Assembly: GCA_903884345.1 (NCBI GenBank)
Contig: CAISEE010000045.1
Coordinates: 1 to 43,763, forward strand
Direction: 5' to 3'
Length of the DNA stretch: 43,763 bases
DNA from: Candidatus Adlerbacteria bacterium
GTDB lineage: Bacteria > Patescibacteriota > Minisyncoccia > Phycocordibacterales > SBAW01
In this document: one piece after another, positions 6,889 to 15,477 of the stretch
Position numbering within the stretch: the stretch's first letter is position 1
Layout: each line of letters opens with the position of its first letter
The notes under the pieces: model-generated
The model's database searches: none
What the model was told of the DNA's origin: nothing
Seen by the model: the letters and a program-made list of their open reading frames with translations, nothing else
Position numbers and translations under genes: made by a program

Positions 6889-8784
6889 TTACTTCGTTTC
6901 GTCAGGTGTCGCTTCGCCCCCGTTTGGCGGTGTCTGCTCGTCTGCTTTCGGTGCTTCCTGCTGCGGCGCGGCCTTCTGAATCGCCTCGTAGACCTTCGAG
7001 AGTTCGCGCGAGAGTTCTTCGGTGGTGTTCTTCATCGCGGCTGCGTCGTCGGCGGTCTTGGCTGCCTCGACGGCGGTGATTTTCTCGTTAATCGCCATCT
7101 CGAGGTCGGCCGGGACTTTGCCCTTGTTGTCGGCGAGTGCTTTGCGCGCCATGTAGACGGCTTGGTCGGCACTGTTGCGGGTCTCGGCGAGCTCGATTTT
7201 TTTCTTGTCGTCCTCGGCGTTGGCCTCGGCCTCCTTCTGCATGCGCTCGATGTCCTGGTCCGAGAGGCCCGACGAGGCTTCGATACGGATCGATTGCTCT
7301 TTGCCGGTCGCCTTCTCTTTGGCTTTGACCGAGAGGATGCCGTTGGCGTCGACGTCGAAGGTTACTTCAACCTGCGGGAGTCCGCGCGGCGCCGGTGGGA
7401 TGCCGTCGAGCACGAAGCGGCCGAGTGATTTGTTGTCCCCCGCCATGGCGCGCTCGCCTTGGACGATGTGGATCTCGACGCTCGGCTGGTTGTCGGTCGC
7501 GGTCGAGTAGACCTGGCTGCGGCTGGTCGGGATGGTGGTGTTTCGTTCAATAAGTTTGGAGACGACGCCGCCCATGGTTTCGATGCCGAGCGACAGCGGG
7601 ATGACGTCAAGAAGAAGGATATCGCGCACCTCGCCGCCGAGGATGCCGCCCTGGATGGCTGCGCCGATTGCGACGACTTCGTCGGGATTGACCGACATGT
7701 TCGGCTTCTTGCCGAAGTACTTCTCGACGGCCGCCTGGATTGCTGGCATGCGGGTCTGGCCGCCGACCAAGATGACTTCGTTGATGTCGCCGATCTTAAA
7801 CGGTGATGCTTCCATCGCGCGCTTGGTGATGGCGAGTGCGCGGTCGATGAACTCGGCCGAGAGCTCTTCGAGCTTGGCGCGGGTCATCTTGATGAGGAGG
7901 TGGCGCGGTCCTGACGAATCCGAGGTGATGAACGGGATGTTGACCTCGGTTTCCATCGCGGTCGAAAGCTCGATCTTGGCCTTCTCGGCAGCCTCGTCGA
8001 GGCGCTGGCGAGCAAGTGCGTCCTTGCGCACGTCGATGCCGCTCTCTTTCTGGAACTCGGTCGCGAGCCAGTCGATGATCTTTTGGTCGAGGTCCTTGCC
8101 GCCCAAGTGTGCGTCGCCGTCGGTCGAGCGGACCTCGATTGACCCTTCGTTGCCCTCGGCCATAACGACCTCCAAGACCGAGATGTCGAAGGTGCCGCCG
8201 CCGAAGTCGAAGACGACGACCTTCTCGTCTTTCTTTTTATTGAAACCGTATGCAAGCGCTGCCGCCGTCGGCTCGTTTATGATGCGCTTGACGTCGAGGC
8301 CGGCAATCTTGCCCGCGTCGCGGGTTGCGGCGCGCTGTGCATCATTGAAGTATGCCGGCACGGTGATGACCGCCTCGGTGATGGTCTCGCCCAAGCGCTT
8401 TTCGGCGTCGGCTTTGAGCTTCTGCAAAATCATCGCCGAGATTTCCTCGGGGCGAAACCATGCATCCCCCATCTCGACTTCGATGCCGCCGTTTGCCGAC
8501 TTGCGCATCTCGAACGGGACGACTGCCTTGTCTTTCTGCGCCGATGCTTCGTCGTAGTTGTGGCCGATGAAGCGCTTGATCTGGTAGACGGTGTTTTTAG
8601 GATTGGTCACGGCCTGGCGTCGTGCGATGAGGCCGACGACGCGCTCGCCGGTTTTGGTGGTCGCCACAACCGACGGGGTCGTGCGTGCGCCTTCGGCGTT
8701 TTCGATGATCTGCGGCTCGCCTGCGCGCATGACCGCGACGGCCGAGTTAGTGGTACCAAGATCGATGCCAAGAATTTTTGCCAT
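6889..8784 (-). CDS. dnaK: Chaperone DnaK (Hsp70)
   Basis: This is a 631-residue Hsp70. The ATPase domain opens with [18 protein letters not shown] and includes the phosphate-2 loop [15 protein letters not shown] and [15 protein letters not shown]. The substrate-binding domain follows ([17 protein letters not shown]) and the helical lid ends in an acidic tail. Length is typical. It refolds client proteins with DnaJ and GrpE. The gene follows grpE by 38 bases with no SD, so it is probably expressed from the grpE promoter. In contrast to the usual grpE-dnaK-dnaJ order, four genes separate it from dnaJ. Confidence 0.99.
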   Translation of the reverse strand: MAKILGIDLGTTNSAVAVMRAGEPQIIENAEGARTTPSVVATTKTGERVVGLIARRQAVTNPKNTVYQIKRFIGHNYDEASAQKDKAVVPFEMRKSANGGIEVEMGDAWFRPEEISAMILQKLKADAEKRLGETITEAVITVPAYFNDAQRAATRDAGKIAGLDVKRIINEPTAAALAYGFNKKKDEKVVVFDFGGGTFDISVLEVVMAEGNEGSIEVRSTDGDAHLGGKDLDQKIIDWLATEFQKESGIDVRKDALARQRLDEAAEKAKIELSTAMETEVNIPFITSDSSGPRHLLIKMTRAKLEELSAEFIDRALAITKRAMEASPFKIGDINEVILVGGQTRMPAIQAAVEKYFGKKPNMSVNPDEVVAIGAAIQGGILGGEVRDILLLDVIPLSLGIETMGGVVSKLIERNTTIPTSRSQVYSTATDNQPSVEIHIVQGERAMAGDNKSLGRFVLDGIPPAPRGLPQVEVTFDVDANGILSVKAKEKATGKEQSIRIEASSGLSDQDIERMQKEAEANAEDDKKKIELAETRNSADQAVYMARKALADNKGKVPADLEMAINEKITAVEAAKTADDAAAMKNTTEELSRELSKVYEAIQKAAPQQEAPKADEQTPPNGGEATPDETK

Positions 8785-8822
8785 ATATGTGTGTGATGAT
8801 GTTAATAAAATTGGTAACGATA

Positions 8823-9356
8823 TTATTTGGTGGTGTAGACCGATACCTGTGCCGGTCTGATTATTTTCTCGCCGATACTATACCCTGCTCGCTCGACGCG
8901 TTCAATGGTGTGGTCAAGCGACGGGTCCTCGGTCTCGACTTCGCGCAGCGCCTCGTGTTTGTAGGGGTCGAATCGCTCGCCCGTGGGCACAAACTGCACG
9001 ACGCCGACTTGCTCGAGCGACTTCAGTAACCCGCCGAACAGCGCCTCGATGCCCTTTCGCCAGTTGGCGTCGGCTGCCTTAAACGAGTCGGTCCCGAAGG
9101 CCATCTCGAACGAGTCGAGTGCTGGGATGAGCGCCTCGCAGAACTCCGCCTTGAGTCTCGACTCGCGATCCTTCTGGATGCTCGCCTCTTCGCGCTTGAA
9201 GTTCGCAAAGTCCGCCCGTGCCCGCTGCCACCCTTCGAGGTACTCTTGCTTTTCGGCCACGGCCTTGGCGAGCTTTTCCCTCAGTCTTTTCAGCGCCGCC
9301 GGCCCCTGGTCGTCCTCATCCTCTGCTATAAACTCTTCGTCTAATGAATCAACCAT
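8823..9356 (-). CDS. grpE: Nucleotide exchange factor GrpE
   Basis: The protein has 177 residues. An acidic N-terminus precedes a long coiled coil ([20 protein letters not shown]), the family motif [11 protein letters not shown], then the beta-domain region with [21 protein letters not shown] and the closing [15 protein letters not shown]. It releases ADP from DnaK. It is the first gene of the unit and is driven by a strong promoter ending ten bases before the ATG. Confidence 0.97.
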   Translation of the reverse strand: MVDSLDEEFIAEDEDDQGPAALKRLREKLAKAVAEKQEYLEGWQRARADFANFKREEASIQKDRESRLKAEFCEALIPALDSFEMAFGTDSFKAADANWRKGIEALFGGLLKSLEQVGVVQFVPTGERFDPYKHEALREVETEDPSLDHTIERVERAGYSIGEKIIRPAQVSVYTTK

Positions 9357-9366
9357 AATTGCCTGC

Positions 9367-9394
9367 AGTATACCAAAACTGGGGTGTGGGTCAA
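9367..9394 (-). promoter_or_regulatory. Promoter of grpE-dnaK
   Basis: The minus strand reads TTGACC, 16 bases, TATACT, with TTTTGG just before the -10 box. Ten bases lie between the -10 box and the ATG, giving a predicted leader of only a few bases. Confidence 0.75.
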
Positions 9395-9435
9395 AAGAAA
9401 GGCGAGCTCACCGTGCCTATGATTATTCATGCACT

Positions 9436-9500
9436 AAAAAGACGAATCCTCCGATTCCCCGACTCGCGCGATTGCGCGAGAACAGAGAATGCGGAGGATT
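9436..9500 (-). terminator. Terminator hairpin after orphan gene A
   Basis: The outer stem is AATCCTCCG (9445-9453) with CGGAGGATT (9492-9500), and the inner stem is CTCGCGC/GCGCGAG. On the minus strand a T5 tract follows four bases later. Its core CCGATTCCCCG plus CTCGCGC recurs in the hairpin after the paralogous gene at 16565. Confidence 0.75.
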
Positions 9501-9511
9501 TTTCGGCGTGA

Positions 9512-10037
9512 TTAGGTTTCCTTGGCGAGCGGATTCTCTGGAATGAGCCACATGAGTTTGAAGGTGTGGGAGCCAATCACCATGCCCGATCCGTCATATA
9601 TCTTTTCGGTGTATCGGGCCATATAAACGCTCCCCATCATTCGCGGCGGACACTCGTATCGGTAGGGTCCGGCCGTAACGGATGGCGGTCCTCGTCCGCA
9701 CGCATAGAAGTTGTTGGCTTCCCATGCGGCCCGCAATATCCGCATCAGTTCAGGGATAGCCGCTTCTTTGTACTTTCCTTCGTACTGAATAGCCAAGACG
9801 GAAATCCACCCGGACTCTGTTTGCCAGTAAACGGTAGTCTGCCCTACTTCATTCCCCCACCAATCAACGACGTAGAGCTGATGCCCGTCAACCTCCACCA
9901 GTTCTGAAGTGAATACTTTTATTTCGGTTCCCGCAACTTTCTTGATGCGCAGGTTCGGCTTCGTCTCCGAGACATAGCTGCAGCATCGCTTGGCAGTAGG
10001 CACGCTGTATTGCATCGCGAGTTGGGAATTTGCCCAT
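9512..10037 (-). CDS. Orphan protein A, frameshifted member of a two-copy unknown family
   Basis: I do not recognise this family. A start at 10037 with AGGAG six bases upstream gives MGKFPTRDAIQRAYCQAM, which aligns without gaps to PTAEFLHGMYCRGM of the gene at 16565. The frame then breaks near 9974. The next frame continues with VSETKPNLRI, WWGNEVGQTTVYW, RILRAAWEANNFYACGRGP and GSHTFK, again matching the paralogue (VSEEKPTVRL, KILSQSW, GCRGP, GTHTF). Adding two bases at 9974 would restore both frame and alignment spacing. The second part is open on its own from 10015, but that start lacks an SD. No signal peptide or membrane segment is visible, and conserved Cys, Trp and His residues suggest a folded domain. 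Confidence 0.65.
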
Positions 10038-10100
10038 ATTTAGCTCCTGTGCGCATGATGTTTGTTAACGAAGTCTGTATCTATATAAACACATATACAT

Positions 10101-10134
10101 CAAAAAACAAGACCCCGCTGCCGGGGTCTTGTTT
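10101..10134 (-). terminator. Terminator of the ribosomal protein operon
   Basis: A 12-bp stem (AAACAAGACCCC / GGGGTCTTGTTT) with a 6-base loop is followed by T6 on the minus strand, 20 bases after rpsI. Confidence 0.92.
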
Positions 10135-10154
10135 CGAAAGTCGTTGATTGAGGG

Positions 10155-10571
10155 TTAGCGCTTCGACCACTGCTTGCGCTTGCGGGCTTTGACGAAGCCG
10201 AACTTGCGGCGCTCTTTGGCGCGCGGGTCGCGCTTGAGGAAGCCCTCCTTCTTGAGGATGCCGCGGAGCTCTGCATCGTACTCGGTGAGTGCGCGCGAGA
10301 TAGCGTGACGGATGGCGACTGCCTGGCCGGCGATGCCGCCGCCGCGGACGATGACCGTGACCGCAAACTGCGTCTGCAGTGCAACTTTAAGAAAAGGGTC
10401 GACGGCAATAGCGCGCAGCGACTCAAGCGAGAAGAACTCGGTGATGTCCTTGCCGTTGATGGTGACGCTGGTCTTCGGAGCCGGGGTGAGGCGCACACGT
10501 GCGATGGCCTCCTTGCGGCGACCGACCGTCTCGATGTACTGCGTGTCTTTTGCTTTGGTAGTAGTAGCCAT
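10155..10571 (-). CDS. rpsI: Ribosomal protein uS9
   Basis: The 138-residue protein of the small subunit has TVGRRKEAIARVRL near the start, the GGGIAGQAVAIRHAISRAL core and the basic C-terminus ending in KRKQWSKR, whose last arginine reaches the P-site tRNA in known ribosomes. The ATG at 10571 is one base from the rplM stop. A longer upstream frame overlaps rplM and is rejected. It is the last gene of the operon, followed by a strong terminator. Confidence 0.98.
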   Translation of the reverse strand: MATTTKAKDTQYIETVGRRKEAIARVRLTPAPKTSVTINGKDITEFFSLESLRAIAVDPFLKVALQTQFAVTVIVRGGGIAGQAVAIRHAISRALTEYDAELRGILKKEGFLKRDPRAKERRKFGFVKARKRKQWSKR

Positions 10572-10572
10572 A

Positions 10573-10914
10573 TTATTTCTCGATGGTGAGCATTTTGATG
10601 CGCTTTGCCTGGAGTCGGTTTTTGGGAAGCATGCCAAGGATAGCCTTGCGGAGTGCCTCGGTCTCGCCTTTGCGCGCCGTGAGCATCTGGTAGGACTCGA
10701 TCTTCTGGCCGCCCGGGTAGCCGGAGTAACGGACGTACTTCTTGTCGGTGACCTTCTCGCCCGAGACGGTGACCTTCGAGGCGTTGATGATTTTGACACC
10801 ATCCTCCGCCACGACATTCTTGGCGAATGCAGCCGAGTGCTTGCCGAGGAGGGCTTTCGCCGCTGCGCTCGCAACGCGACCGAGTGTCTTGTTTGTTGCG
10901 TCGATAGTTATCAT
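10573..10914 (-). CDS. rplM: Ribosomal protein uL13, short form
   Basis: The protein has 113 residues against about 142 in E. coli. It starts directly at IDATNKTLGRVAS, missing the usual dozen N-terminal residues, and ends soon after GMLPKNRLQAKRIKML, missing the C-terminal extension. The core (YSGYPGGQKIESYQML) is intact. It overlaps rplQ by four bases (ATGA). The trimming fits reduced Patescibacterial ribosomal proteins. Confidence 0.96.
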   Translation of the reverse strand: MITIDATNKTLGRVASAAAKALLGKHSAAFAKNVVAEDGVKIINASKVTVSGEKVTDKKYVRYSGYPGGQKIESYQMLTARKGETEALRKAILGMLPKNRLQAKRIKMLTIEK

Positions 10915-11258
10915 ACGAATTCGATTATTGCCATCGGGCTTGCGTCGCCTTTGCGCGGGCCGGTCTTCACGATGCGAAGGTAGCCGCCGTCGCGCTCTTT
11001 GTAGAGCTCCGCGGTCTTGATAAGTTTGCTTGCGGTCGTCTCATCGCCGAGGCTCGCGACGAGCAGGCGGCGGTTGTTGACCGAGTCGACTTTGCCGCGC
11101 GTGACGAGTTTCTCGACGAGCGGGCGGATCTCCTTGGCCTTTGCCTCGGTGGTGGTGATGCGTCCTTCAAGGACGAGTGAGCGGGCAAGCGACTTCAGCA
11201 GCGCTCGGCGCTCGTCAGTCTGTCGTCCGAATTTTCTGTTGTGGTTGCCGTGCCGCAT
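10911..11258 (-). CDS. rplQ: Ribosomal protein bL17
   Basis: The 115-residue large-subunit protein opens with MRHGNHNRKFGRQTDERRAL and includes LVLEGRITTTEAKAKEIRPL, diagnostic of bL17 near the exit tunnel. Length is normal. It sits between rpoA and rplM, overlaps rplM by ATGA, and has no SD. Confidence 0.98.
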   Translation of the reverse strand: MRHGNHNRKFGRQTDERRALLKSLARSLVLEGRITTTEAKAKEIRPLVEKLVTRGKVDSVNNRRLLVASLGDETTASKLIKTAELYKERDGGYLRIVKTGPRKGDASPMAIIEFV

Positions 11259-11277
11259 ACGAATAGCTGATTATAAA

Positions 11278-12249
11278 TTACTTAAGGATGATGCCGAAGT
11301 TGGCGAGTGCGCGCTTGATCTCCTGGATTGCCTTCGGGCCGAGGCCTTCGACTTCGAGGAGGTCGTCTTCCTTCTTGCGGGCGAGGCCGCCGACGGTGCG
11401 AATGTTCGCACGCTCGAGTGCCGAGACGGTGCGAGACGAGAGATCGAGATCCTCGATACGCGTCTTCATCGCATCGCTTGCGCTGTCTGCCGCTGCCGAC
11501 GTTTCGGTCGACGAGGTCGCGGTTGCCGGAGCTTCGTGCGCTGTTTGTAGTTCTTCCTCACGGAAGCCTACGATCGCCTTAAGCTGGGTAATCATGACTT
11601 CGATCGACTGTTCAAGCGCCGCGCGCGGGCTGATGGTCCCGTCGGTCTCGATCGAGATGCGCAAACGATTGAAGTCGGTTCGGTCGCCCACGCGCATGTT
11701 CTCTACCTCGTAGTTCACGCGGCGGATCGGTGAGAAGATGGCGTCGACGGAGATCTCGCCGATGTCGACGCGATCCTTCTTGAGTGCCTCGCGCGGGACG
11801 TAGCCGAGGCCGCGCTCGACGCGGAACTCTGCCTCGAAGTGCGCCTCCTTGTCGGTCAACTCGCAGATGTAGGAGTTCGGGTTGAGGAGACGGATCTGGC
11901 CAGGGAGGGTCAAATCGGCGCCCGAGACCTTCTTCGGTCCCTTGGTCGATACGGTGACGGTCTGTGGCTCGCTGGTCAGAATCTCGAAGCGCAGCTTCTT
12001 GAGGTTAAGCAGGATAGTAACGACATCCTCGCGGAGGCCGTTCATGGTGGAGAATTCGTGATCGACGGCGTCGATCTTGACGCTGGTGATAGCGGCACCC
12101 GGGAGCGACGAGAGGATGATGCGGCGCAAGCTGTTACCAAGCGTGTGACCGTAGCCAGGGTACAGGCCATCAATCTCGTACGTGCCCGAATGTTCTTCTT
12201 CCGAGACGATGCGCGGCTTGCTCGGGAGCGTTATCGAATATTCCATCAT
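11278..12249 (-). CDS. rpoA: RNA polymerase alpha subunit
   Basis: The protein is about 323 residues. The N-terminal assembly domain shows GYGHTLGNSLRRIILSSLPG and the C-terminal domain shows the helix-hairpin-helix region (TVSALERANIRTVGGLA, EVEGLGPKAIQEIKRAL). It is the scaffold of RNA polymerase and its C-terminal domain contacts promoter DNA and activators. Tandem ATGs at 12249 and 12246 are both possible. There is no SD. It lies in the classical rpsD-rpoA-rplQ order. Confidence 0.98.
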   Translation of the reverse strand: MMEYSITLPSKPRIVSEEEHSGTYEIDGLYPGYGHTLGNSLRRIILSSLPGAAITSVKIDAVDHEFSTMNGLREDVVTILLNLKKLRFEILTSEPQTVTVSTKGPKKVSGADLTLPGQIRLLNPNSYICELTDKEAHFEAEFRVERGLGYVPREALKKDRVDIGEISVDAIFSPIRRVNYEVENMRVGDRTDFNRLRISIETDGTISPRAALEQSIEVMITQLKAIVGFREEELQTAHEAPATATSSTETSAAADSASDAMKTRIEDLDLSSRTVSALERANIRTVGGLARKKEDDLLEVEGLGPKAIQEIKRALANFGIILK

Positions 12250-12289
12250 ATGCAAATACAAAAATCCTAATAATTACTAATGACTACGA

Positions 12290-12898
12290 CTATCGGCTGT
12301 AGAATTGAATGATGACCGCGGGGCTGAATGCGAGTTCGGTCTCGGCGACGGTCGGAGTAGCCGTAAGGGTAAAGGAAAAGGTGTCCTCTTCGAGTTTCAT
12401 CCATGCAGGAGTCTTGGTAGCAGCAGCTTCCTCAGTGCGGCTCATGAAGAGCGGGCTCGTGCGGCTCTCGGTGCGGATAGCGACGACGTCACCCTCTTTG
12501 AGGAAGTGCGACGGGATGGTCAGGCGCTTGCCGTTGACGGTAACGTGGCCGTGCGAGACGAGCTGGCGTGCGGCGCGGCGCGTCTTGACGAAGCCTGCGC
12601 GGAAGACGGCGTTGTCGAGGCGTGCCTCAAGGCGCGTGACGAGTGCTGCGCTCGGGACGCGGCCCTCCATCGCCTCGAACACGTAGCGAGAGAATTGGCT
12701 TTCGGAAAGACCATACGTAAATCGCGCCTTCTGCTTCTCGAGCAGCTGGGCACCGAAGTCGGATCCGCCACCGCGCTTGGGGCGGCTACGACGAGGGGTC
12801 GCGTTCGCCTCGGCGAGCTGGAATTTCTGGGTCTGGCATTTTTCGAATACCGAGGCGCCAAGGCGTTTGCAGATTTTGTATTTTGGTCCTACCAACAT
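12290..12898 (-). CDS. rpsD: Ribosomal protein uS4
   Basis: The 202-residue primary 16S rRNA-binding protein opens with GPKYKICKRLGASVFEK and includes GLSESQFSRYVFEA and the S4 RNA-binding domain (RLEARLDNAVFRAGFVKTRR, ARQLVSHGHVTVNGKRL). Length is normal. It lies between rpsK and rpoA with no SD. An autoregulatory leader was not recognised. Confidence 0.98.
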   Translation of the reverse strand: MLVGPKYKICKRLGASVFEKCQTQKFQLAEANATPRRSRPKRGGGSDFGAQLLEKQKARFTYGLSESQFSRYVFEAMEGRVPSAALVTRLEARLDNAVFRAGFVKTRRAARQLVSHGHVTVNGKRLTIPSHFLKEGDVVAIRTESRTSPLFMSRTEEAAATKTPAWMKLEEDTFSFTLTATPTVAETELAFSPAVIIQFYSR

Positions 12899-12921
12899 GT
12901 TAATTAAAGCTATTTGTTATG

Positions 12922-13347
12922 TTATACGCGGCGAGGCTTCGGAGCGCGCGGGCCGTTGTGCGGCACCGGGGTCGTGTCCTTGATGCTCGTGATGTGGATG
13001 CCCTTGCTGGTGAAGGCGCGGATCGATGATTCGCGACCGGCACCGACGCCCGAGACTACCACCGAGACCTCTTTGACGCCCATGACGCCTGCGCGGTCTG
13101 CGAGGAGCTCGCCAACCTTTGCAGCAGCAAATGGCGTGCCCTTCTTGGCACCCGAGAATCCGAGGCTGCCCGACGATGACCAAGCGACGACATTGCCGCG
13201 CTGATCGGTGAGCGAAACCTTGGTGTTATTGTAGGTTGCCTCGACATAGAGCATCCCGGCATCGAGCTTGCGCTTACTTGCGCGAGTCGAAGAACCGCGG
13301 CTGCCTGCATCGTCTCCCCCTTTTTTGACTATTCGTTTCTTACCCAT
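12922..13347 (-). CDS. rpsK: Ribosomal protein uS11
   Basis: The protein has 141 residues. A basic N-terminal extension (KKRIVKKGGDDAGSRGSS) is followed by the core ATYNNTKVSLTDQRGNVVAW, FAAAKVGELLADRAGVMG and the C-terminal TPVPHNGPRAPKPRRV that lines the mRNA exit channel in known ribosomes. It lies between rpsM and rpsD. Confidence 0.98.
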   Translation of the reverse strand: MGKKRIVKKGGDDAGSRGSSTRASKRKLDAGMLYVEATYNNTKVSLTDQRGNVVAWSSSGSLGFSGAKKGTPFAAAKVGELLADRAGVMGVKEVSVVVSGVGAGRESSIRAFTSKGIHITSIKDTTPVPHNGPRAPKPRRV

Positions 13348-13377
13348 AGGTATGTGTCAGTAGTTATACAACTTATT

Positions 13378-13755
13378 TTATGTTTTTTCAACCTTACGGC
13401 GACCCGAAGCCATGGTCTTGCGGACGTTGCCACGGACGGTGCGCGAATTGGTCTTCGTGCGCTGGCCGCGAACCGGAAGGCTCTTTGCGTGGCGCGAGCC
13501 GCGGTACGAGCCGATATCCTTAAGCCGTTTGACGTTAGTGGCAACCTCGCGCTTCAAGTCACCCTCAAGCTTGAAGGTCTCGATGACGCGGCGAAGTTCG
13601 TTTTCTTCCTCAGCGGTGAGGTCGTCGGCTTTCTTGGTGTCCTCGACCTTTGCCTGCTTGCAGATGAATGCAGCGCGCGAAGGGCCGATGCCGTGCAGCG
13701 CCGTGAGCGCGTAGACGAGTCGTTTATTGGGAAGTGTAATACCTGAGATACGCAT
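13378..13755 (-). CDS. rpsM: Ribosomal protein uS13
   Basis: The 125-residue head protein opens with MRISGITLPNKRLVYALTAL and carries GIGPSRAAFICKQA and the C-terminal basic tail (GQRTKTNSRTVRG, RKTMASGRRKVEKT), which contacts tRNA and forms intersubunit bridges. Length is normal. There is no SD. Confidence 0.98.
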   Translation of the reverse strand: MRISGITLPNKRLVYALTALHGIGPSRAAFICKQAKVEDTKKADDLTAEEENELRRVIETFKLEGDLKREVATNVKRLKDIGSYRGSRHAKSLPVRGQRTKTNSRTVRGNVRKTMASGRRKVEKT

Positions 13756-13772
13756 GATGATTCGTATTGAAA

Positions 13773-13886
13773 TTAACCTTGGCGCTGCTTATGACGTGGA
13801 TTCGCGCAGATAACATATACCCGCCCTTTTCGGCGGAGCATCTTGCAATTCGCACAACGGACTTTTATAGATGCTTTGATTTTCAT
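13773..13886 (-). CDS. rpmJ: Ribosomal protein bL36
   Basis: The 37-residue protein reads [20 protein letters not shown] and ends in [11 protein letters not shown]. The CxxC...C...H zinc ligands are all present, so this is the zinc-binding form. It sits two bases after the infA stop and 17 bases before rpsM, its usual place. Confidence 0.96.
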   Translation of the reverse strand: MKIKASIKVRCANCKMLRRKGRVYVICANPRHKQRQG

Positions 13887-13888
13887 GA

Positions 13889-14101
13889 TTACAGTCGTCG
13901 TGTGATCCGCCCCTTGCCCCCGTACGGGTCAAGCAGCACGGTTACTTTATCGCCCACCAGAACCTTGATTCGGTGCAGCCGCATCTTACCTGCGAGGTAC
14001 GTCAGAATCACTTCGCCAGACTCGAGGGAAACACGAAATAAAGTGTTCGGCAACGCTTCTTCAACAATGCCCTGTACTTCTTTTGCTTCGTTTTTCTCCA
14101 T
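13889..14101 (-). CDS. infA: Translation initiation factor IF-1
   Basis: The 70-residue S1/OB-fold protein has [40 protein letters not shown] and [10 protein letters not shown]. It binds the ribosomal A site during initiation. It is the first gene of the operon, with a near-consensus promoter 18 bases upstream and no SD. Confidence 0.98.
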   Translation of the reverse strand: MEKNEAKEVQGIVEEALPNTLFRVSLESGEVILTYLAGKMRLHRIKVLVGDKVTVLLDPYGGKGRITRRL

Positions 14102-14119
14102 TAGTTGGTGACGTGGTCC

Positions 14120-14148
14120 ATCATATCAGAGTCGCGTATCGGCGTCAA
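14120..14148 (-). promoter_or_regulatory. Promoter of the infA-rpsI operon
   Basis: The minus strand has TTGACG, a 17-base spacer and TATGAT. The predicted leader before the infA ATG is about a dozen bases and contains no SD. Confidence 0.82.
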
Positions 14149-14163
14149 CATGAAGGGCCTGAA

Positions 14164-15441
14164 TTACGGCTGTATCGCAAGGAATAGTTTGCTCTCGCTG
14201 GTTGGAATGGTCTTCTTCCAGAACGGGCGCAGCGATAGCGTGGCCGAATCGACGGCCGGTTTGAACGTCGAGACGACGGTCGCGAAATCGGTTTTATCCT
14301 TACCCAGCAAGGCTGTTTTGAGGGCGCTTTGGTCAAACTGCCACACGAGTGTCGCAGAACCGCCGAGTGAGAGGTCGATCGGCCCCACGAGGACGGGCCC
14401 TGCGCCCGTTGGTTCGCTGAGTGTCGCGCTCGACGGGTCGGCCAGGGCGATCGGCTCACCGTGGTAGTCGCTCGCAAACGAGGTGGCGATGACCGATGCC
14501 AGTTGTGACGCGTTCACGATCGCGACCGTTGCCGTCGCGCTCTGCGAGAGGAGGACGGTCATGTCGCTCCCCTGCGTTTGTGCGATGTTGGCGTACGTTT
14601 CAGATGTCGAGTTTGTCACTTCGACTGACCCTTGCGGTATTGCCTGTGCCAGAGAGGTCAACAATGATGCGTCGAGCGTTTGCTTGAGAGTCGTCTCGGC
14701 TGCGGTCATGTCGGCCGGTGCCACGACCGGCTGCTCGCCGATGAAGCCGCCCGCAATCGGCCCCTGCGAGAGCGCCGAAAACAGCTTGTAGCGCGGTGTT
14801 CCCATGAAGTCTGGAATCGTGAATTGCGTCCCGTCGGTGCGGTTATACTCATCTCCTGCTGCGTCGGCGTAGATGGTTGCGATGACGGAGCCTGGCTCGG
14901 TCGCGCCATCGGTGCTCTTGGTCGCGGCTGGTACGACGACCGAGTCTTTCAGTCGGTAGATTTTGCCGTCCGGTGCGGCAAAGCGGGTGTTTTTAATGAG
15001 GCGACGCGAGGTCGTATCGTTGCTGTAGACGGTGATGACGCCGATTGCCTGCTTGGCGACGTGCGCGGTCTTCGTCGTGGTCACCGAGGTGGTTGCCGAC
15101 TGGGTGATCGAGACGGTCTGGTAGGTCAGATTGCCGACGGTGGCGTTTGGTGATGCGGTGAGTGTCCGCCCGTCGAGGCTCAGGGTCTGCTTTTTGGGGT
15201 GCACCGTGACCGTCGCGCCCTCAAAGAGAGTCGACAAGAGGAGCCCCAGGACGACGCAGGCTGCGATGACACTGAACGCGCGGGCAATATTGCCGAGAAG
15301 GTTCCTCCGACCACCGCGGTGCGGCGGGCGCAAATCGAGCCCGACGTCGTCGGCGGTGCGATGCGGGGGCGCGTCGCGGCGGGTAATCGGAACGGCGTTT
15401 CGGATGGAGCGGTCGCCCTTCGGCGGGGTCATGTCCTGCAT
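14164..15441 (-). CDS. Membrane-anchored baseplate-J-like protein, partner of PilM-like ATPase
   Basis: The protein is about 425 residues. A basic, proline-rich cytoplasmic N-terminus is followed by one membrane segment (AFSVIAACVVLGLLLSTLF) and a large external part. That part contains the baseplate-J-like pattern IGVITVYSNDTTSRRLIKNT, RFAAPDGKIYRL, EPGSVIATIYADAAGDEYNR and FTIPDFMGTPRYKLF. Such genes occur next to PilM/FtsA-like genes in Patescibacteria; the function is unknown, but a link to type IV pilus assembly is reasonable. The start is chosen at the ATG at 15441; another ATG lies at 15432. A TATAAT eight bases upstream predicts a leaderless start. Confidence 0.75.
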   Translation of the reverse strand: MQDMTPPKGDRSIRNAVPITRRDAPPHRTADDVGLDLRPPHRGGRRNLLGNIARAFSVIAACVVLGLLLSTLFEGATVTVHPKKQTLSLDGRTLTASPNATVGNLTYQTVSITQSATTSVTTTKTAHVAKQAIGVITVYSNDTTSRRLIKNTRFAAPDGKIYRLKDSVVVPAATKSTDGATEPGSVIATIYADAAGDEYNRTDGTQFTIPDFMGTPRYKLFSALSQGPIAGGFIGEQPVVAPADMTAAETTLKQTLDASLLTSLAQAIPQGSVEVTNSTSETYANIAQTQGSDMTVLLSQSATATVAIVNASQLASVIATSFASDYHGEPIALADPSSATLSEPTGAGPVLVGPIDLSLGGSATLVWQFDQSALKTALLGKDKTDFATVVSTFKPAVDSATLSLRPFWKKTIPTSESKLFLAIQP

Positions 15442-15449
15442 ATGTGTCA

Positions 15450-15477
15450 ATTATAGCGTAGTAAATTTGGTATCCAA
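15450..15477 (-). promoter_or_regulatory. Promoter of the baseplate-J-like gene
   Basis: TTGGAT, 16 bases, TATAAT on the minus strand, lying inside the 3' end of the PilM-like gene. Eight bases separate the -10 box from the ATG. Confidence 0.6.
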
